From: Sipunculus nudus
Lineage: Eukaryota; Annelida; Sipuncula; Golfingiida; Sipunculidae
NCBI GenBank assembly: GCA_026874595.1
Contig: CM049319.1
Location: 19,889,601-19,953,600, forward strand
Direction of reading: 5' to 3'
Length of the DNA stretch: 64,000 nucleotides
Shown here: positions 24,776 through 36,233 of the stretch, piece after piece
Numbering within the stretch: position 1 is the stretch's first letter
Layout of the letters: each line of letters starts with the position of its first letter
Position numbers and translations under genes: made by a program
The notes under the pieces: generated by a model
The model's input: only the letters and a program-made list of their open reading frames with translations
Databases searched by the model: none
Told to the model about the DNA's origin: nothing

Positions 24776-25268
24776 ATGTATTCCTATATATCTTTCCTTT
24801 AGTTTTCATTACAAAATTCATATTACTTTTGCATGCTCAATATATATATGCCATGCGTGCAAAAATAATTTTCTATCATTTTTACATTCTACATTGAACC
24901 ATGCTTTGTTACTATTTACTTCGTAGGTAATTTGTTTTACTTTAATTTGTACATAGAGCATGATTTTGCATTAGTAGTTAATACATCAAAAAATCTTTTG
25001 ACCAGATGATTGATGTCATATGCATCAACATGACATACTCTAATCAGAAATTTGTCCAATTTATCATCTTAAATATCTACTTCCTGAAAATTTACTAGAT
25101 TATTAACAAATTGTTCTCTGTTATCATGAATCCACGAAATTTTCTTTACTTCTGTGTCATAAGAGGATTCCACTACTATCCTTTGTATTCTTGTTTATCA
25201 ACATCAAATAACTTCAGTGCAACGACTACAGCACGATGTACATAAGAGAAAAACTGGGTTAAAGTCAT
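24776..25268. other. Unassigned AT-rich stretch
   Basis: No ORF, repeat boundary or RNA gene is recognised. Confidence 0.5.
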
Positions 25269-25276
25269 TTACATCA

Positions 25277-25583
25277 GGGGCCTGGACAGCTGAGCGGTAA
25301 AACGCCCAGCCTTCTTTGCTCGCGACTCGGGTTCGATCCCAGGTGCTGCCATGAGAATGAGTTGTAGTGGCCCGTAGTGGTTCTCTCCGGGTTCTCCGGC
25401 TTCCTCCACCTCTCTCACTATGATCTTCAACTCTATCAGTGTCTTCATCGTTCGCATTAAATCTCTACCTGTAAAACCGACTCAACCTGTCAAACTTTGT
25501 CGTTGCTGAGGGAGCCAGTGAGGGCCGGATTTTTCGGAGACCTGTAAGTGGCTCGAGCGCCGACTTCACTTTCAGTCACTCAC
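25277..25583 (+). mobile_element. tRNA-derived SINE (307 bp) with 8-bp target duplication
   Basis: A tRNA-like head carries an A box (TGGACAGCTGAGCGG, 25283-25297) and a B box (GGTTCGATCCC, 25330-25340), the internal promoter for RNA polymerase III. The body holds CTCCGGGTTCTCCGG and CTTCCTCC at 25386-25410. This CTCCGG-rich block resembles a conserved central domain of some metazoan SINEs; the family name is not certain. TTACATCA stands on both sides (25269-25276 and 25584-25591). There is no long A tail. ORFs crossing it are by-products. The head is not a working tRNA gene because no acceptor stem closes it. Confidence 0.9.
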
Positions 25584-25591
25584 TTACATCA

Positions 25592-26160
25592 AATACACTA
25601 GTATTCATCATTAAGCCTGGTGAGAGTATAACATAATCAATAACACTTGTCTGTTTACAAATGCATTTACCAATACCACGATCCATGCCAAGTCTACCAT
25701 TACTGATTAGTATATTAAGAGACTGACAAATATTAATTTTTCTCCATGTCTGTCAATACTCAGGTCTTTTGAAAATTTGCGTATAGGTATGCCAAGAATA
25801 TCTTAATTTTGCTTTCAGTCCCCGCAACCTTTTTAAGGGTGTTAGACACGGCCTGGACATCCCATTTTCCCGACCTAGGGACCTTTTCTTTGTTTCTCAA
25901 TAGTCCTCCTGGGTCGGACCTTACCCTTTTCCAAAATACTGGATCCGCCCCTGTATATCCATACCATATTTTATTGATGACATCAAGATTTGTTCAACTT
26001 TGTCGGCAAGAACCTCATGCATGAGACCAAATTTGGTCTGGGTGATCAAAAGTTGTTTCATTTCAAGGAAACACCTTCTGTTTTCTTATTCAGTAATCCT
26101 TACCACAAAAACACCCTTGTTTATATGTATTTTTTCTTGAAACAATTGTTATCCAACACA
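25592..26160. other. Unassigned stretch, ends of a GGATCCGCCCCTG repeat
   Basis: TGGATCCGCCCCTGTAT at about 25941 is an end motif also seen beside homopolymers at 36258 and 61600. No gene is seen. Confidence 0.35.
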
Positions 26161-26492
26161 CTTGAACGAATACATTGTCCTCTTCACTATATATAGATTT
26201 ATTCCTACGCCGCTAGAGTATTTTTAGAAGCTATGTTGCAACCAATATTGTAATAACGTTCACTATTGTAATAAGTATTACAGTAGTGTACGTTATTACA
26301 ATAGTGGTTGCAACAAAGCTCCGGAGCATTGTGGGGATAAGATTTTAACTCCAAATAAACCCTAAACAGCAGAGTCATACTCTTGTGAGTCTGAGTACGC
26401 GCAGTGTGGGGACTTTTAACCGTCATTTTGTTCTGTAACTTAACAGCGTCAATCAAAATGTCAGAGTATCATGTTCAATAAATTGAATGAGC
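26161..26492. repeat. 332-bp segment, duplicated almost unchanged at 28666-28997
   Basis: The two segments align without gaps at a constant offset of 2505 bp; I see only a few changed bases near 26386/28891. Copy 1 is continuous with DNA that also matches 35740-35880, so it is the source and the later copy is the product. The 83-codon minus-strand ORF in each copy has no recognisable motif. Confidence 0.95.
26236..26313. repeat. 78-bp near-perfect palindrome
   Basis: The 39-bp halves (26236-26274, 26275-26313) match as inverted copies at 35 of 39 positions with no spacer. The outer arms start TTGCAACCA and end TGGTTGCAA. It could extrude as a cruciform. The same palindrome is carried in the duplicate at 28741-28818. 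Confidence 0.95.
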
Positions 26493-27999
26493 ACTGTCCA
26501 TAACGCTCCATGAGAATGCAAATATCTTCTCGTTTTTTTTTACACCGGCTCATGACCTACAGGTACGCTGTTGATTATATTGAATCATACCAACAGGTAA
26601 ATATGTTTTTGTACTTTCTAACATCGCCTTTCATGTTTGAAAAAAAAAAATCTGTTGTAACTCAGCAGATTGGTAAAATCCGCTTAGGTTTGTTGAATTG
26701 CTGACGGCATGGATACAGTTATGTCTGGTATGGGTTACTTGGCGATAGCCAATTTGTACGAGACACAGGAAATGGCTTGTTACCAAAAAGATTGATTTCC
26801 ACTTGTTTTTGTATTTCACAAGTTTTTTTTTTATTCATCACCCATAGATTAATATTTAATTTGTTTAGCATGATATCGACGCAGAGCACACATACAGTAA
26901 CTAATAATTAAGCAAAGCTCCAAACATTGTCAAATTATTCATATCTGTTATACAGAAAAACTATAGGTAAAATGCCTGTTATTCTGGTTTTTCTTTTACT
27001 CGTATTAAAAGCTTTCTTTTAGAATTAGGAGTCATTAACCTTTTCATGGATTAACTCCCGTCAACTTCGCCTTGTCAATCATGTTTTAACAGCCTCTTCA
27101 TTCATCAGTCCAGAGCACCCCTTCCCCTATAAAGAAACCTTGGTTCCAGCTCTTTATTGCCTTTGCTTTTCTCACACTTGATGATATCGACAAGCAGATG
27201 TATCTGTTAATTCTCACGGCTTTGCATATGTATGTACCGGTCTTGATCAATAAGCCGACCGGAGGACCAGCTGAACAAAACACGTAGCTGTGTTAAAAAT
27301 TGAAATATAAAGCCTTGGAATATTAACGGAATCCAGACAAACGTCACGAACCAAGTGGAGTGTTACATAGAAGTATAATGATAAATATTTACATGTCAGA
27401 GTGTATGCTGTGTCGTATTTTTCAGTATTGAAGTTCTTTGTTATAACCTACATGTATTGCTTGACAAATATGTATTGCGGGACTTTAATGGGAAGATGAA
27501 AGACACACCTTGATTTACCGATACAGTCACTGTAGGATCGCCTTACATAAAACATAAACCTATCTTTTTATATGAACAATGAAAGATTGCTTTGCACTTT
27601 GAGATTAATACATTAATACACAAACCTTAGGACATGCTCAGACTGGCTCACCCCTGCAGTTGATTAACACTGGGCTTCTAACAATGACACACACGCCTCA
27701 ACTGATACGATTTTTCCTTCTGTTAAGGCAAAAACTCTTGTCCGGTTCAAATCCGAACTGGTATAAGAGCCCAAACTATGCATCAATGTTATTTCATATC
27801 ACTTTAATTTTTCATTTATTTATTAATATTGTTTTTACTCTTCTCTATTCCTTCACTTTCATTTTTTCTCTTTCAGCGCAGGATATGATTCTTAATTTAG
27901 CGATATATAAATACTATCAATATTAAAAATAGTAATAACAAAACTAATAATAACAATAAAAGATGTAGTAGAAGTACAAGATCATAGAACATTCGGCTA

Positions 28000-28665
28000 C
28001 GAGCGGCCTGGAATTGGACTCGAGTGGCATTGACTCAGACTTGCACTAAGACACGAGCGGCCTTGACTCGGACTTGCACTCAGACTCAAACGGCCTTGAC
28101 TCAGACTTGCACTCGGACTCAAGCGGCCTTGACTCAGACTTGCAATAAGACTCGAACGGCCTTGACTCAGACTTACGCTAAGACTAGAGCGGCCTTGACT
28201 CGGACTTGCACTCGGACTCAAGCGGCCTTGACTCAGACTTGCACTAAGACTCGAGCGGCCTTGACTCGGACTTGCACTCAGAATCGAGCTGCCTTGACTC
28301 AGACTTGCACTCGGTCTCAAGCGGCCTTGACTCAGACTTGCACTCAGACTCAAGCGGCTTTGACTCAGACTTGCACTAAGACTCGAGCGGCCTTGACTCG
28401 GACTTGCACTCAGACTCGAGCGGCCTTGACTCAGACTTGCACTCGGACTCAAGCGGCCTTGACTCAGACTGCACTAAGACTCGAGCGGCCTTGACTCGGA
28501 CTTGCACTCAGACTCGAGCGGCCTTGACTCAGACTTGCACTCGGACTCGAGCGGCTTTGACTCAGACTTGCACTCAGACTCGAGCGGCCTTGACTCGGAC
28601 TTACGCTAAGACTCGAGCGGCCTTGACTCAGACTTGCACTCGGACTAAAATGGCTTTGACTCAGA
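28000..28665. repeat. 33-bp minisatellite, first block, about 20 copies
   Basis: The unit reads TTGACTCAGACTTGCACTC then (A/G)GACTCGAGCGGCC. Because 33 is a multiple of three and the unit lacks stops in most frames, long ORFs arise on both strands (up to 156 codons). These are repeat artefacts, not genes. The unit contains two copies of ACTCAGACT, hinting at growth from a shorter motif. Confidence 0.95.
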
Positions 28666-28997
28666 CTTGAACGAATACATTGTCCTCTTCACTATATATA
28701 GATTTATTCCTACGCCGCTAGAGTATTTTTAGAAGCTATGTTGCAACCAATATTGTAATAACGTTCACTATTGTAATAAGTATTACAGTAGTGTACGTTA
28801 TTACAATAGTGGTTGCAACAAAGCTCCGGAGCATTGTGGGGATAAGATTTTAACTCCAAATAAACCCTAAACAGCAGAGTCATACTCTTGATAGTCTGAG
28901 TACGCGCAGTGTGGGGACTTTTAACCGTCATTTTGTTCTGTAACTTAACAGCGTCAATCAAAATGTCAGAGTATCATGTTCAATAAATTGAATGAGC
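28666..28997. repeat. 332-bp duplicate inserted inside the 33-bp minisatellite
   Basis: See 26161-26492. The left junction shares ACTTG with the minisatellite unit and the right junction shares GAGCG-like text, so microhomology may have guided the event. The array continues at once on the right side. Confidence 0.95.
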
Positions 28998-29370
28998 GGT
29001 CTTGACTCAGACTTACACTCAGACACGAGTGGCCTTGACTCAGACTTACACTCAGACTCGAGCGGCCTTGACTCAGACTTACACTCAGACTCGAGTGGCC
29101 TTGACTCAGACTTGCACTCAGACTCGAGCGGCCTTGACTCAGACTTACACTCAGACTCGAGCAGCCTTGACTCAGACTTGCACTCAGACTCGAGCGGCCT
29201 TGACTCAGACTTGCACTCAGACTCGAGCGGCCTTGACTCAGACTTGCACTCAGACACAAGCCGCCTTGACTCAGACTTCATCTCGGACTCGAGCGGCTTT
29301 GATTTGGACTTCCACTCGGACTTAGTAGCCTGGACTCGGACTTGGACTCGAGCGGCCTTGTTCGGATTTG
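28998..29370. repeat. 33-bp minisatellite, second block, about 11 copies
   Basis: Same unit as 28000-28665, more often with TTACACTC in place of TTGCACTC. It decays into diverged units after 29270. Confidence 0.95.
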
Positions 29371-29419
29371 CACTCCGACTCGGATGGTATAGACCCAACA
29401 TCATCACTACCAATTTCTT

Positions 29420-30450
29420 CCACTATCTCTTTTTTTATTGATTTTTTTTTTTTATTTTTGTTCTAGTCTTTTCTCTAACTTCCCCCTTATTTTACCTATT
29501 TTCTCCCTTCTTTTACAAAAAAACATGCGCCAAACAAAAGTTTTCTATGGTTTTTACACGACACATTTCTTCCTGGTAAAAAGATAATGTTATTTTTTTA
29601 TATGCAACGAAGCAAGTAATGATCATGATTACCTTGTTATAAGAGGTTATACTTTCACCTGTGTTTGTTTGTGAGGCGAGATTAACACAAACAAATACTT
29701 AAAGGTGCCCATAAACCCACTTTTGAAAAAGAATTTATGTGATATATGGCTTCCTCTGTGTATATATAAATGACCTAAGGGTATTTTGGTTGTGAAAAGT
29801 TCTTAAAAGGCCTTTGTGACAGATGTATGAACTTGTTTATCAACAACATGTTTGTAAACACCTCATTCTTGACAAACAAGGAAAACATGTAACCTAAAGT
29901 GATAGGTTGCACATATGCGGAGGTTGAAAGGTCACTTGTTGCAAAACGCCATTTGCAAGAGCTCTGTCTTATCTCACTTGCTGCCACATGCCCTTGTTGA
30001 ATTTGTTTATATTATTTTGGCGGGCCCCCACATATTATAACACGTCGATATAAACAAAACAAACAGCCTGTGTGCGGTGATATCTACGTTTCCCGGCCTA
30101 TTTTTATGAAAGCTCCAAGGGATTACCTTTAGATTATAAAAGTCAGATAGGTGATTGGGCCCCTTTAACCGATTAACACCAGACTTTGTGGAGAGATGAA
30201 CACGGTCTAGGAAATATCCATTTTGCGCTTTATTTGCTTTTCAATACAATTTTTTGTAATTGGGTGTACGTTATATTCTGTCCCACTACAACGAGCATAT
30301 ATCCTCCTGTTTTTTTTTTGTTTTTGGAAATATTTCTTAAGTGCTTGTGGTTCTTGAATAATTTGTATAATGGCGAAGCGCAGCATAGAGCGATACCTTT
30401 CCAGGGCGAATTTTAAATTGATCAGCAAATCGTAAGTTTGTAAAATTTTT
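29420..30450 (+). repeat. Dispersed repeat block, matches 46700-47370
   Basis: Shared landmarks, in order: TTCTAGTCTTTTCT, ACATGCGC, TTTTTACACG, GCAACGAAG, TAATGATCAT, ACACAAACAAATACTTAA, then TTTGTGGAGAGATG with GGTCTAGGAAATATCC, and TTGATCAGCAA near the end. Part of it (the ACAAACAAATAC to GGAAATAT block) occurs again at 30570-30645. The style is of an old interspersed repeat; there is no coding frame. Confidence 0.75.
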
Positions 30451-30758
30451 CTTTTTAAAAATTCCCATTATTTGACACATCGAAAATTTTATTTCACAGT
30501 TATACTTAAACAATGACATGAAGGTTTATAGGCATGATAATATTTATATAATTATTTGTCTGTCAGTGAGATTTACTCAAACAAATACCTAACCGATTTA
30601 CACCAAACTTTTTGGAGAGATGGACACGGTCCAGGAAATATATATATGATGAACTGCAATTTCCATTTTGAATAACTATTTTTTTCAGGATACATGCGTT
30701 AGTGCATAAGTAGGAAGAGCAGTCAAGTAGGAAGATAGAAAAGTTGTTTAAAACCTTA

Positions 30759-31098
30759 GGCCAAAAAAAAATAATAAAAGGTAAGGTTCTCAGGCACCGC
30801 CCGCATAAATTTTAAACCCCCGCATCAAAAATTTTTATTTTGATTTTCAATAAAAACTTTCCAATTTTGAGCTGCTGCTGCACCAACATTTCTTTCAAGA
30901 AGATAAAACCATACAATTTCTTTTATTTTGTAGTGCTTTTAATTGTTTAGCAAAATAAAACTGTTATTTTCATGCTTTTCCCTTATCTTTTGACATTTTT
31001 ATCGAAACATACAAAAAAATTTAAAATAAAAAAAGCGCCCGCCCGCATTGATTTCTGAAAAAAGTGCCTGAGAACCATACCTTTTTTTAATTTTGGCC
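30759..31098. mobile_element. PIF/Harbinger-like MITE, complete copy (340 bp)
   Basis: The ends are GGCCAAAA...GGTAAGGTTCTCAGGCAC on the left and GTGCCTGAGAACCATACC...TTTTGGCC on the right, flanked by TTA at 30756-30758 and 31099-31101. The 3-bp TWA target and GGCC-type tips are typical of PIF/Harbinger. Inside each end lies a further inverted piece, GCCCGC. The interior is AT-rich and lacks a transposase. Confidence 0.85.
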
Positions 31099-31719
31099 TT
31101 ATGTAGAGGTAATTTAAGCATAAATTAGGTTGTTGGGCATTGAAAGTAAGGGATCCATGTTTAATTTATGGGAGTGTTGGATAGACAGATGACAGGGGGA
31201 TGGGCCCTGTGATGCCGGTAATACCGCTCATCCTGTAAATACATTTTGTCAAGTGCCTGTTGGCGATACGTACTATTTTTTACCAATGGCTGGCTTTTCT
31301 GTCAGCAAATTTACACAAAATAATTTGAACAGGTTTTTTTTAAATTAATGGAGAGTTAATATGACACCCTAGAAGTAATTTATTAATTTTAAAAGTAGTC
31401 TGGATCATTATTATATGTTTTCATTTAAAAGCTCCCTGTATTCATTAATACATACAGTTCTTTCTTTTGTCCGGATGCAGGCCCTGAACCAAACCATTGT
31501 TATAGCGCGCGAGCTAACCAGTTAAAAGAGTTGTGGAACTGTGGCAAACATATTAAATGCGGCTGTATAGTTTTATTAGCATCCTATGTTGAATCTGTAG
31601 CCTCTGACCACTTCCTTGTTAAATGGTGTTTTAATTAGATTTTATAATTAAGCGTCATGGGCTTTTACGCTCAGTATTACGAATATTACTGGATAAAAAG
31701 TAAAACAAAATTGTATTGT

Positions 31720-31937
31720 ACTTTTATTACGACCACCAATATACCAGAGCAGCTTCAATTATACGAACATCCCAATAACACGACCAACCGGAAAACATGA
31801 ACCCTCAATAAAACTAAACAAATACCCCAATAAAAAGCCTACTTCAGTATTATGACCACCCGAATATTTCGTCCACCCATTAACAAGAAAACATCAATAT
31901 AACTAAAGCCCAAATATAAAACGACCACATAAATAAC
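31720..31937. repeat. Degenerate short tandem repeat, AATAACACGACCATCCC-like (left part)
   Basis: Loose units of about 17-18 bp built on 'AATAACACGACCA' recur. The array resumes at 32355 after the element at 31938. Confidence 0.7.
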
Positions 31938-32345
31938 TAGCCGTGACAAACACGACTCAGTTAGGGCCCCATACTGAGTCGTGACACAAGCTAAATTGAG
32001 AACCGCCCTGCAAGTCCACGCCACGCTTTATAACTGTATCTCCACATACAGTCAGCAGGCAGACCGCCGGCTGAAATCTCCCATACATGCAGAACAATAT
32101 ACGAATATATTGGGTTATAACGGAATATTTCACACACATGGTAGGTGTCGTTGGAGAGATAAGAAACTTATTAAAAGGTCTAGTGGGTTTATTTGAAGTG
32201 ACACGATACTTGTAAGCAATGAGGCGTTGTCAAAAATGACGAAAATATTTGCATCCTCATGGGGCCTTATAATGCGATGCTCAGAGTTAGATGTCCAGGC
32301 ACTCTGGCAAGCCAGTAATCTGGCCATAATGGCAGAGGGCCGATC
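31938..32345 (+). mobile_element. Hairpin-headed non-autonomous element
   Basis: It starts GCCGTGACAAACACGACTC and ends GCAGAGGGCCGATCTGG. The head folds: ACGACTCAGT at about 31950 pairs with ACTGAGTCGT at about 31972 across an 11-bp loop. It interrupts an AATAACACGACC array, so it is an insertion. Relatives are 47983-48565 (full length, diverged) and 5593-5654 (ends only). The class is unknown: there are no inverted ends, and the small relative has a 12-bp target duplication. Confidence 0.6.
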
Positions 32346-32354
32346 TGGCGCCAA

Positions 32355-32880
32355 TTAATAACACGACCAACCTACGACAGTACCATCTTAATGAAGTCAT
32401 CATTCCAATAATACTTCCAAATAAAGACACGACCATTCAAATAACATGGCCACCCCGATAACACGACCACCAAAGTGACACGACCATCCCAATAATACGT
32501 CCATTCCAATAACACTGCCATCCCGATAACACGACCATCCAAGTGACACGACTGTCCCAAAGATACGAACATTCCTAAAACACGACGATTAATTTGATAC
32601 GATCATCTCTATAATACGACCATCCCAATAATACGACAATTCATATAATAGGATAGCCTTGTAAGAAGGTCATCGGTATAACACGACCATTTCAATATCC
32701 AGTCCACCCAAACAAAATGATCTTCCCAATAATACGACGATATAGAGCATACGAAATCAAAATAACACGCTCTTCCCAATGGAAAGATCATCCCAATACC
32801 ATTAACATCTCAATTACACGAAAACCCGAATAACACGTCCACTCAAATAACGCGACCACCCCATTAAAGGATCGCAATAT
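32355..32880. repeat. Degenerate short tandem repeat (right part)
   Basis: Continuation of 31720-31937, with units such as AATAACACGACCATCC and AATAATACGACCATCCC. The run of minus-strand ORFs here is a by-product. Confidence 0.75.
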
Positions 32881-32989
32881 ATTATTCCGGAGAAACATTT
32901 ATTTTATCACGTATATTTATACTGCGTCAATCAGAGTATTGATAAATTATACATTTCTAGCTGTGAGATCATGAGATACGCGGATTTAG

Positions 32990-33480
32990 AGGATCCAATG
33001 CCTGTCGTCCCGTGTAAATACTGCGGCCCTCGACGGCCGGGAGTAATCCATAAATAAGTTATCAGAACAGACGGCGATGGTTACAGCGCATAGTAAACAG
33101 TAAATAGCGAACGTATACCACAGCGTCACCAGAAGTGCGACTGACCGGACAAAACTTTTACTTTCTAGGACCTTGCCATACACGTAAGTAAATATATATA
33201 TAGTCAGCTATCCAGAATCATCCAGATCGCATTAGCTAATTACATATGCATGATTGTTAAGAGTTTTATTTTTATTTATTTTGGTGCAGATGACAGCTTT
33301 TCATTTTAATACTGCATGGCTTAACTAGGTACAATGTTTATCTACAGAAGTCCATTCCGGTTTCGCACTAAGTTACAGGGAAGAAAAACATAAATATCCT
33401 GGAGTCAACCAGGCTCTGTATATACTGAGTGTGCAATCTTCCCCATTCCTGGGTCATTTCACCTGGGAACCTCGGAAAGG
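32990..33480 (+). repeat. Promoter-like conserved block, copy 1
   Basis: It matches 51290-51790 over nearly its full length, including GACGGCGATGGTTACAGCGC, ATACCACAGCGTCACCAG, a GTAAGT donor-like site at 33184-33189, GGTACAATG, and CCTGGGAACCTC with GGCGCACTCGTCCTGAAG. The equivalent of the TATA box in the other copy reads TGTAAATAC here and is decayed. There is no continuous reading frame. Confidence 0.6.
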
Positions 33481-34096
33481 CGCACTCGTCCTGAAGTTTT
33501 CACATTAGTTCCTTATCCGCTAGCGGCAATTCTGTGAAATAATACCATACTTTAGTCCGAAAAGACAATCTTACAATTTCACGGTGCAATAAATACAGAT
33601 AAACTGGATTCAGCTGAATAAACAGTGATTTTTTTTCTCTTTTACAGAAAACAATAAAAATACAGTATGCATATTCTTGTCGTGACCAAGAAAAATATAT
33701 GGACGCATTCCGAAAAAAGGACGGGATGGGAGGGGGAGATATGTCAACCATGTTTAACCATGCAGCGATTCATAGATTTCCTCCAAAAATTTGCATAAAA
33801 AGTTCTTCCTAAAACATTACCTTTGATTTAAAACTTTAAAAAAATGCGCTATCATCAATTTAAAGTCTAAATTATGCTACAAATTTTCTTAAGTATTGAA
33901 AAAGTCATCATAAAATGCGTTCCTTCCATTATTAATAACCAGGTGTATAAAATTAAAGAATAATATTTATAAAGCTTGGTTGATGATTCACTTTTAAATT
34001 TGATATACAGAATTACATACTTTGAATATTACATTCATTGTTAGTAATCACATCAATCCAACTTTAGACATGACAAAGGTAAGAAAATAGCTGTTA

Positions 34097-34200
34097 GGCC
34101 AAAAAAAGGTATGGTTCTCAGGCACTTTTTTTTCAGAAATCAGAGCGGGCGGGCGATATCTTATTTTTTACCTTTTTGTATTTATCGATAAAAAAATTAG
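34097..34200. mobile_element. PIF/Harbinger-like MITE, truncated copy
   Basis: TTA then GGCCAAAAAAAGGTATGG and TTCTCAGGCAC begin at 34097, reading like the right end of the 30759 copy in reverse (GCGGGCGGGCG follows). Similarity fades after TTTATCGATAAAAA at about 34195. Confidence 0.75.
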
Positions 34201-34328
34201 TTAAAAGTTAAAAACTTTTTTAACGCTAGAGGGGTCTAGTATTTTGCATCAGGTAGCCTTAATTAAGTACTTCAAAATATATCTGGTCAAATGAGATTTT
34301 GTAAGATCTCATTAATTGATACCCTAGA

Positions 34329-34805
34329 GGCCACAGTTTTGCAGGAATCCTTTTGAATCTGGTACATCTTAAGTCTTACATTAATATCTCGAAATAAATT
34401 TTTCATTTTCGGAAAATAGCCGTTGGGGGCGCTGCACTTGAAACACTTCAATATATTATTTTTGTTGGCATGTCTCCAAAAGTATTAACCTTGCCTGCAA
34501 AAAAGATAGTACATTTTGCTCCTCTTATCCTTCCCCATAACTTTTGTGGCGTCATCAGTAATCTCAGATGTGTCACTTTGTCATAATGTCAGTTTGTCAG
34601 TAGTCCTAAATTTCGCCTGTTTTCCGTTTCATGGGCCTTACAATTAGCAATCAGGCCACAGTTTTGCAGGAATCCTTTCTTAACTGGTTCATATTATGTC
34701 TTACAGTATTATCTGAAAACAAATGTTCCATTTTCCGGATATGGCCACTAGGGGGCAACCCAAAATATCATTGTTTGGTCATATCTCCAAAACTGTAAAC
34801 CTCCA
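34329..34805 (+). repeat. Two diverged tandem units, period about 324 bp
   Basis: AGGCCACAGTTTTGCAGGAA recurs at about 34329 and 34653, followed in both by a GTCTTACA block and a TCTCCAAAA block. Confidence 0.8.
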
Positions 34806-34909
34806 ATTTTTAACATTTGAACCTGAAAAATGCATGGACGCATATGTCGGCAACGTATATATGTACATGCAGACGCATACAAATAGGAGACACCAAGGAA
34901 TGTCAGTCG

Positions 34910-35003
34910 CATACAGATGGAAGGATTTTTTTTTAATTTCACCTATTTATTCTTTTATTGTTTCTGTATGAAAAGGAATTGATATATATATAGATATATA
35001 TAG

Positions 35004-35051
<48 letters not shown>

Positions 35052-35136
35052 GCCGGTCGCATACAGATTGAAGGATTTTTTTTAATTTCACCTATTTATT
35101 CTTTTATTGTTTCTGTATGAAAAGGAATTGATATAT

Positions 35137-35189
<53 letters not shown>

Positions 35190-35215
35190 AATATACTATA
35201 AATATACTATATATA
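34910..35215. repeat. Duplicated 85-bp block separated and followed by (AT)n
   Basis: Two near-identical copies of a block starting CATACAGAT and ending AAAGGAATTGATATAT stand at 34910 and 35055; each runs into an (AT)n tract (34981-35048 and 35131-35190). Confidence 0.9.
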
Positions 35216-35719
35216 TCTAATATCTAAAATACTGCCTTATTGAATAACGAAGTCAAACTTGTATGTAATATGTTCAGTCTTTTTCTCTTTTTGTATTTCT
35301 CTTTTTTCATTTAGCCATTTTTATAGGGTGAACATGCATATAGGAGTCCTCACTTTAGATAACTTTTAAAATCTATAGCCTTTATCGTGAGATTTATCTT
35401 GAGATTAAATATTACATATCTTGGATCCGGAACCTCTTGTCTGTATTCGTCTCGACCTTGATCCTGAATTTTTTTTTTCAATAATTTTCCATAAAGCATT
35501 TCTTCCAGTAGAACTTCCATAAAGTCCACAGAAGGGGTTAAGGGTAGTGGTTGATTCTGAGACCCGATAACCCCCTCCCCCACTTCTCTTTGCTGTGTGG
35601 TGGCGTGCCTGCTAGAATCACATCCGCTTTTCACGGAGGGTGCATGGCCTGTGTCTCCAAAAGATTTATCGATATTCATGGCAAAGTGCTGCTAAACATT
35701 TACAACTGAATGTCAGTAT
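35216..35719. other. Unassigned stretch, no gene seen
   Basis: A minus-strand frame of 109 codons (35350-35679) lies in a slightly GC-richer patch, with no recognisable motif. Nothing else is seen. Confidence 0.4.
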
Positions 35720-36215
35720 ACGAGTGTGGGAACTTTTTTACTGTTTTTTTCTTTGACATAAGAGAGTCAATCGATATATCAGAGTATCATGTTCAATAGA
35801 TTAAATGAGCACTGTACATAACGCTTCATGGGAATGCAAATATCTTCAAGTTATTTTTACACCTGCCCATGACCTACAGGTACGCTGTCGTTAAAAATAA
35901 CCAGACCAATATGTTAAAATGTTAGTGTCCTTTCTAACATCGCCTGCTATGTTTGAGAAAAAGTCTGTTGTAACTAAGCATATTGGTAAAATCCGCTCAT
36001 GTTTGATGAATTTCTGACCGCATGGATGAAACATGTCTGGTATGGGTTACTTGGCGATAGCCAATTTGTATGTGACACAGGAAATGATTTGTTACCAATG
36101 GCATTGATTTACACTTGTTTTTAGTCCACATGAATTTTATTTTTTATTCATCACCCATAGGGTCTAAGCCTAAAATAGTATATGAAACCCTTAATAAAGG
36201 TTGGAGCGGCAGAAA

Positions 36216-36233
36216 GGGGGGGGGGGGGGGGGG
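36216..36233. repeat. G18 homopolymer
   Basis: 18 consecutive G, followed within 30 bp by TGGATCCGCTCCTG, an end motif shared with 25941 and (beside C20) 61600. Confidence 0.95.

Larger units (their letters stand above)
26400..33480 (+). repeat. Segmental duplication, copy 1
   Basis: Blocks within this span match blocks of 35.7-51.8 kb in the same order and orientation: 26400-26830 with 35720-36165; 27170-27420 with 36610-36870; 27420-27640 with 36850-37040 and 43940-44180; 27725-27900 plus 29420-30450 with 46600-47370; 31938-32345 with 47983-48565; 32950-33480 with 51290-51790. Divergence is substantial, roughly 15-30% by eye. In this copy the match is broken by the 33-bp minisatellite (28.0-29.4 kb) and the MITE at 30759. 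Confidence 0.75.

Noticed and set aside
25277-25350. Functional tRNA gene
   Set aside because: A and B boxes are present but no acceptor stem closes, and a SINE body with a target duplication follows.
27735-27760. Second B box (GGTTCAAATCC) suggesting a tRNA or SINE
   Set aside because: No T-stem pairing, no A box at the right distance; the segment belongs to the duplicated locus.
28024-29441. Long ORFs on both strands with TQTRAAL- or SGLDSDLHSD-type repeats
   Set aside because: They are translations of the 33-bp minisatellite; the same array is open in several frames on both strands.
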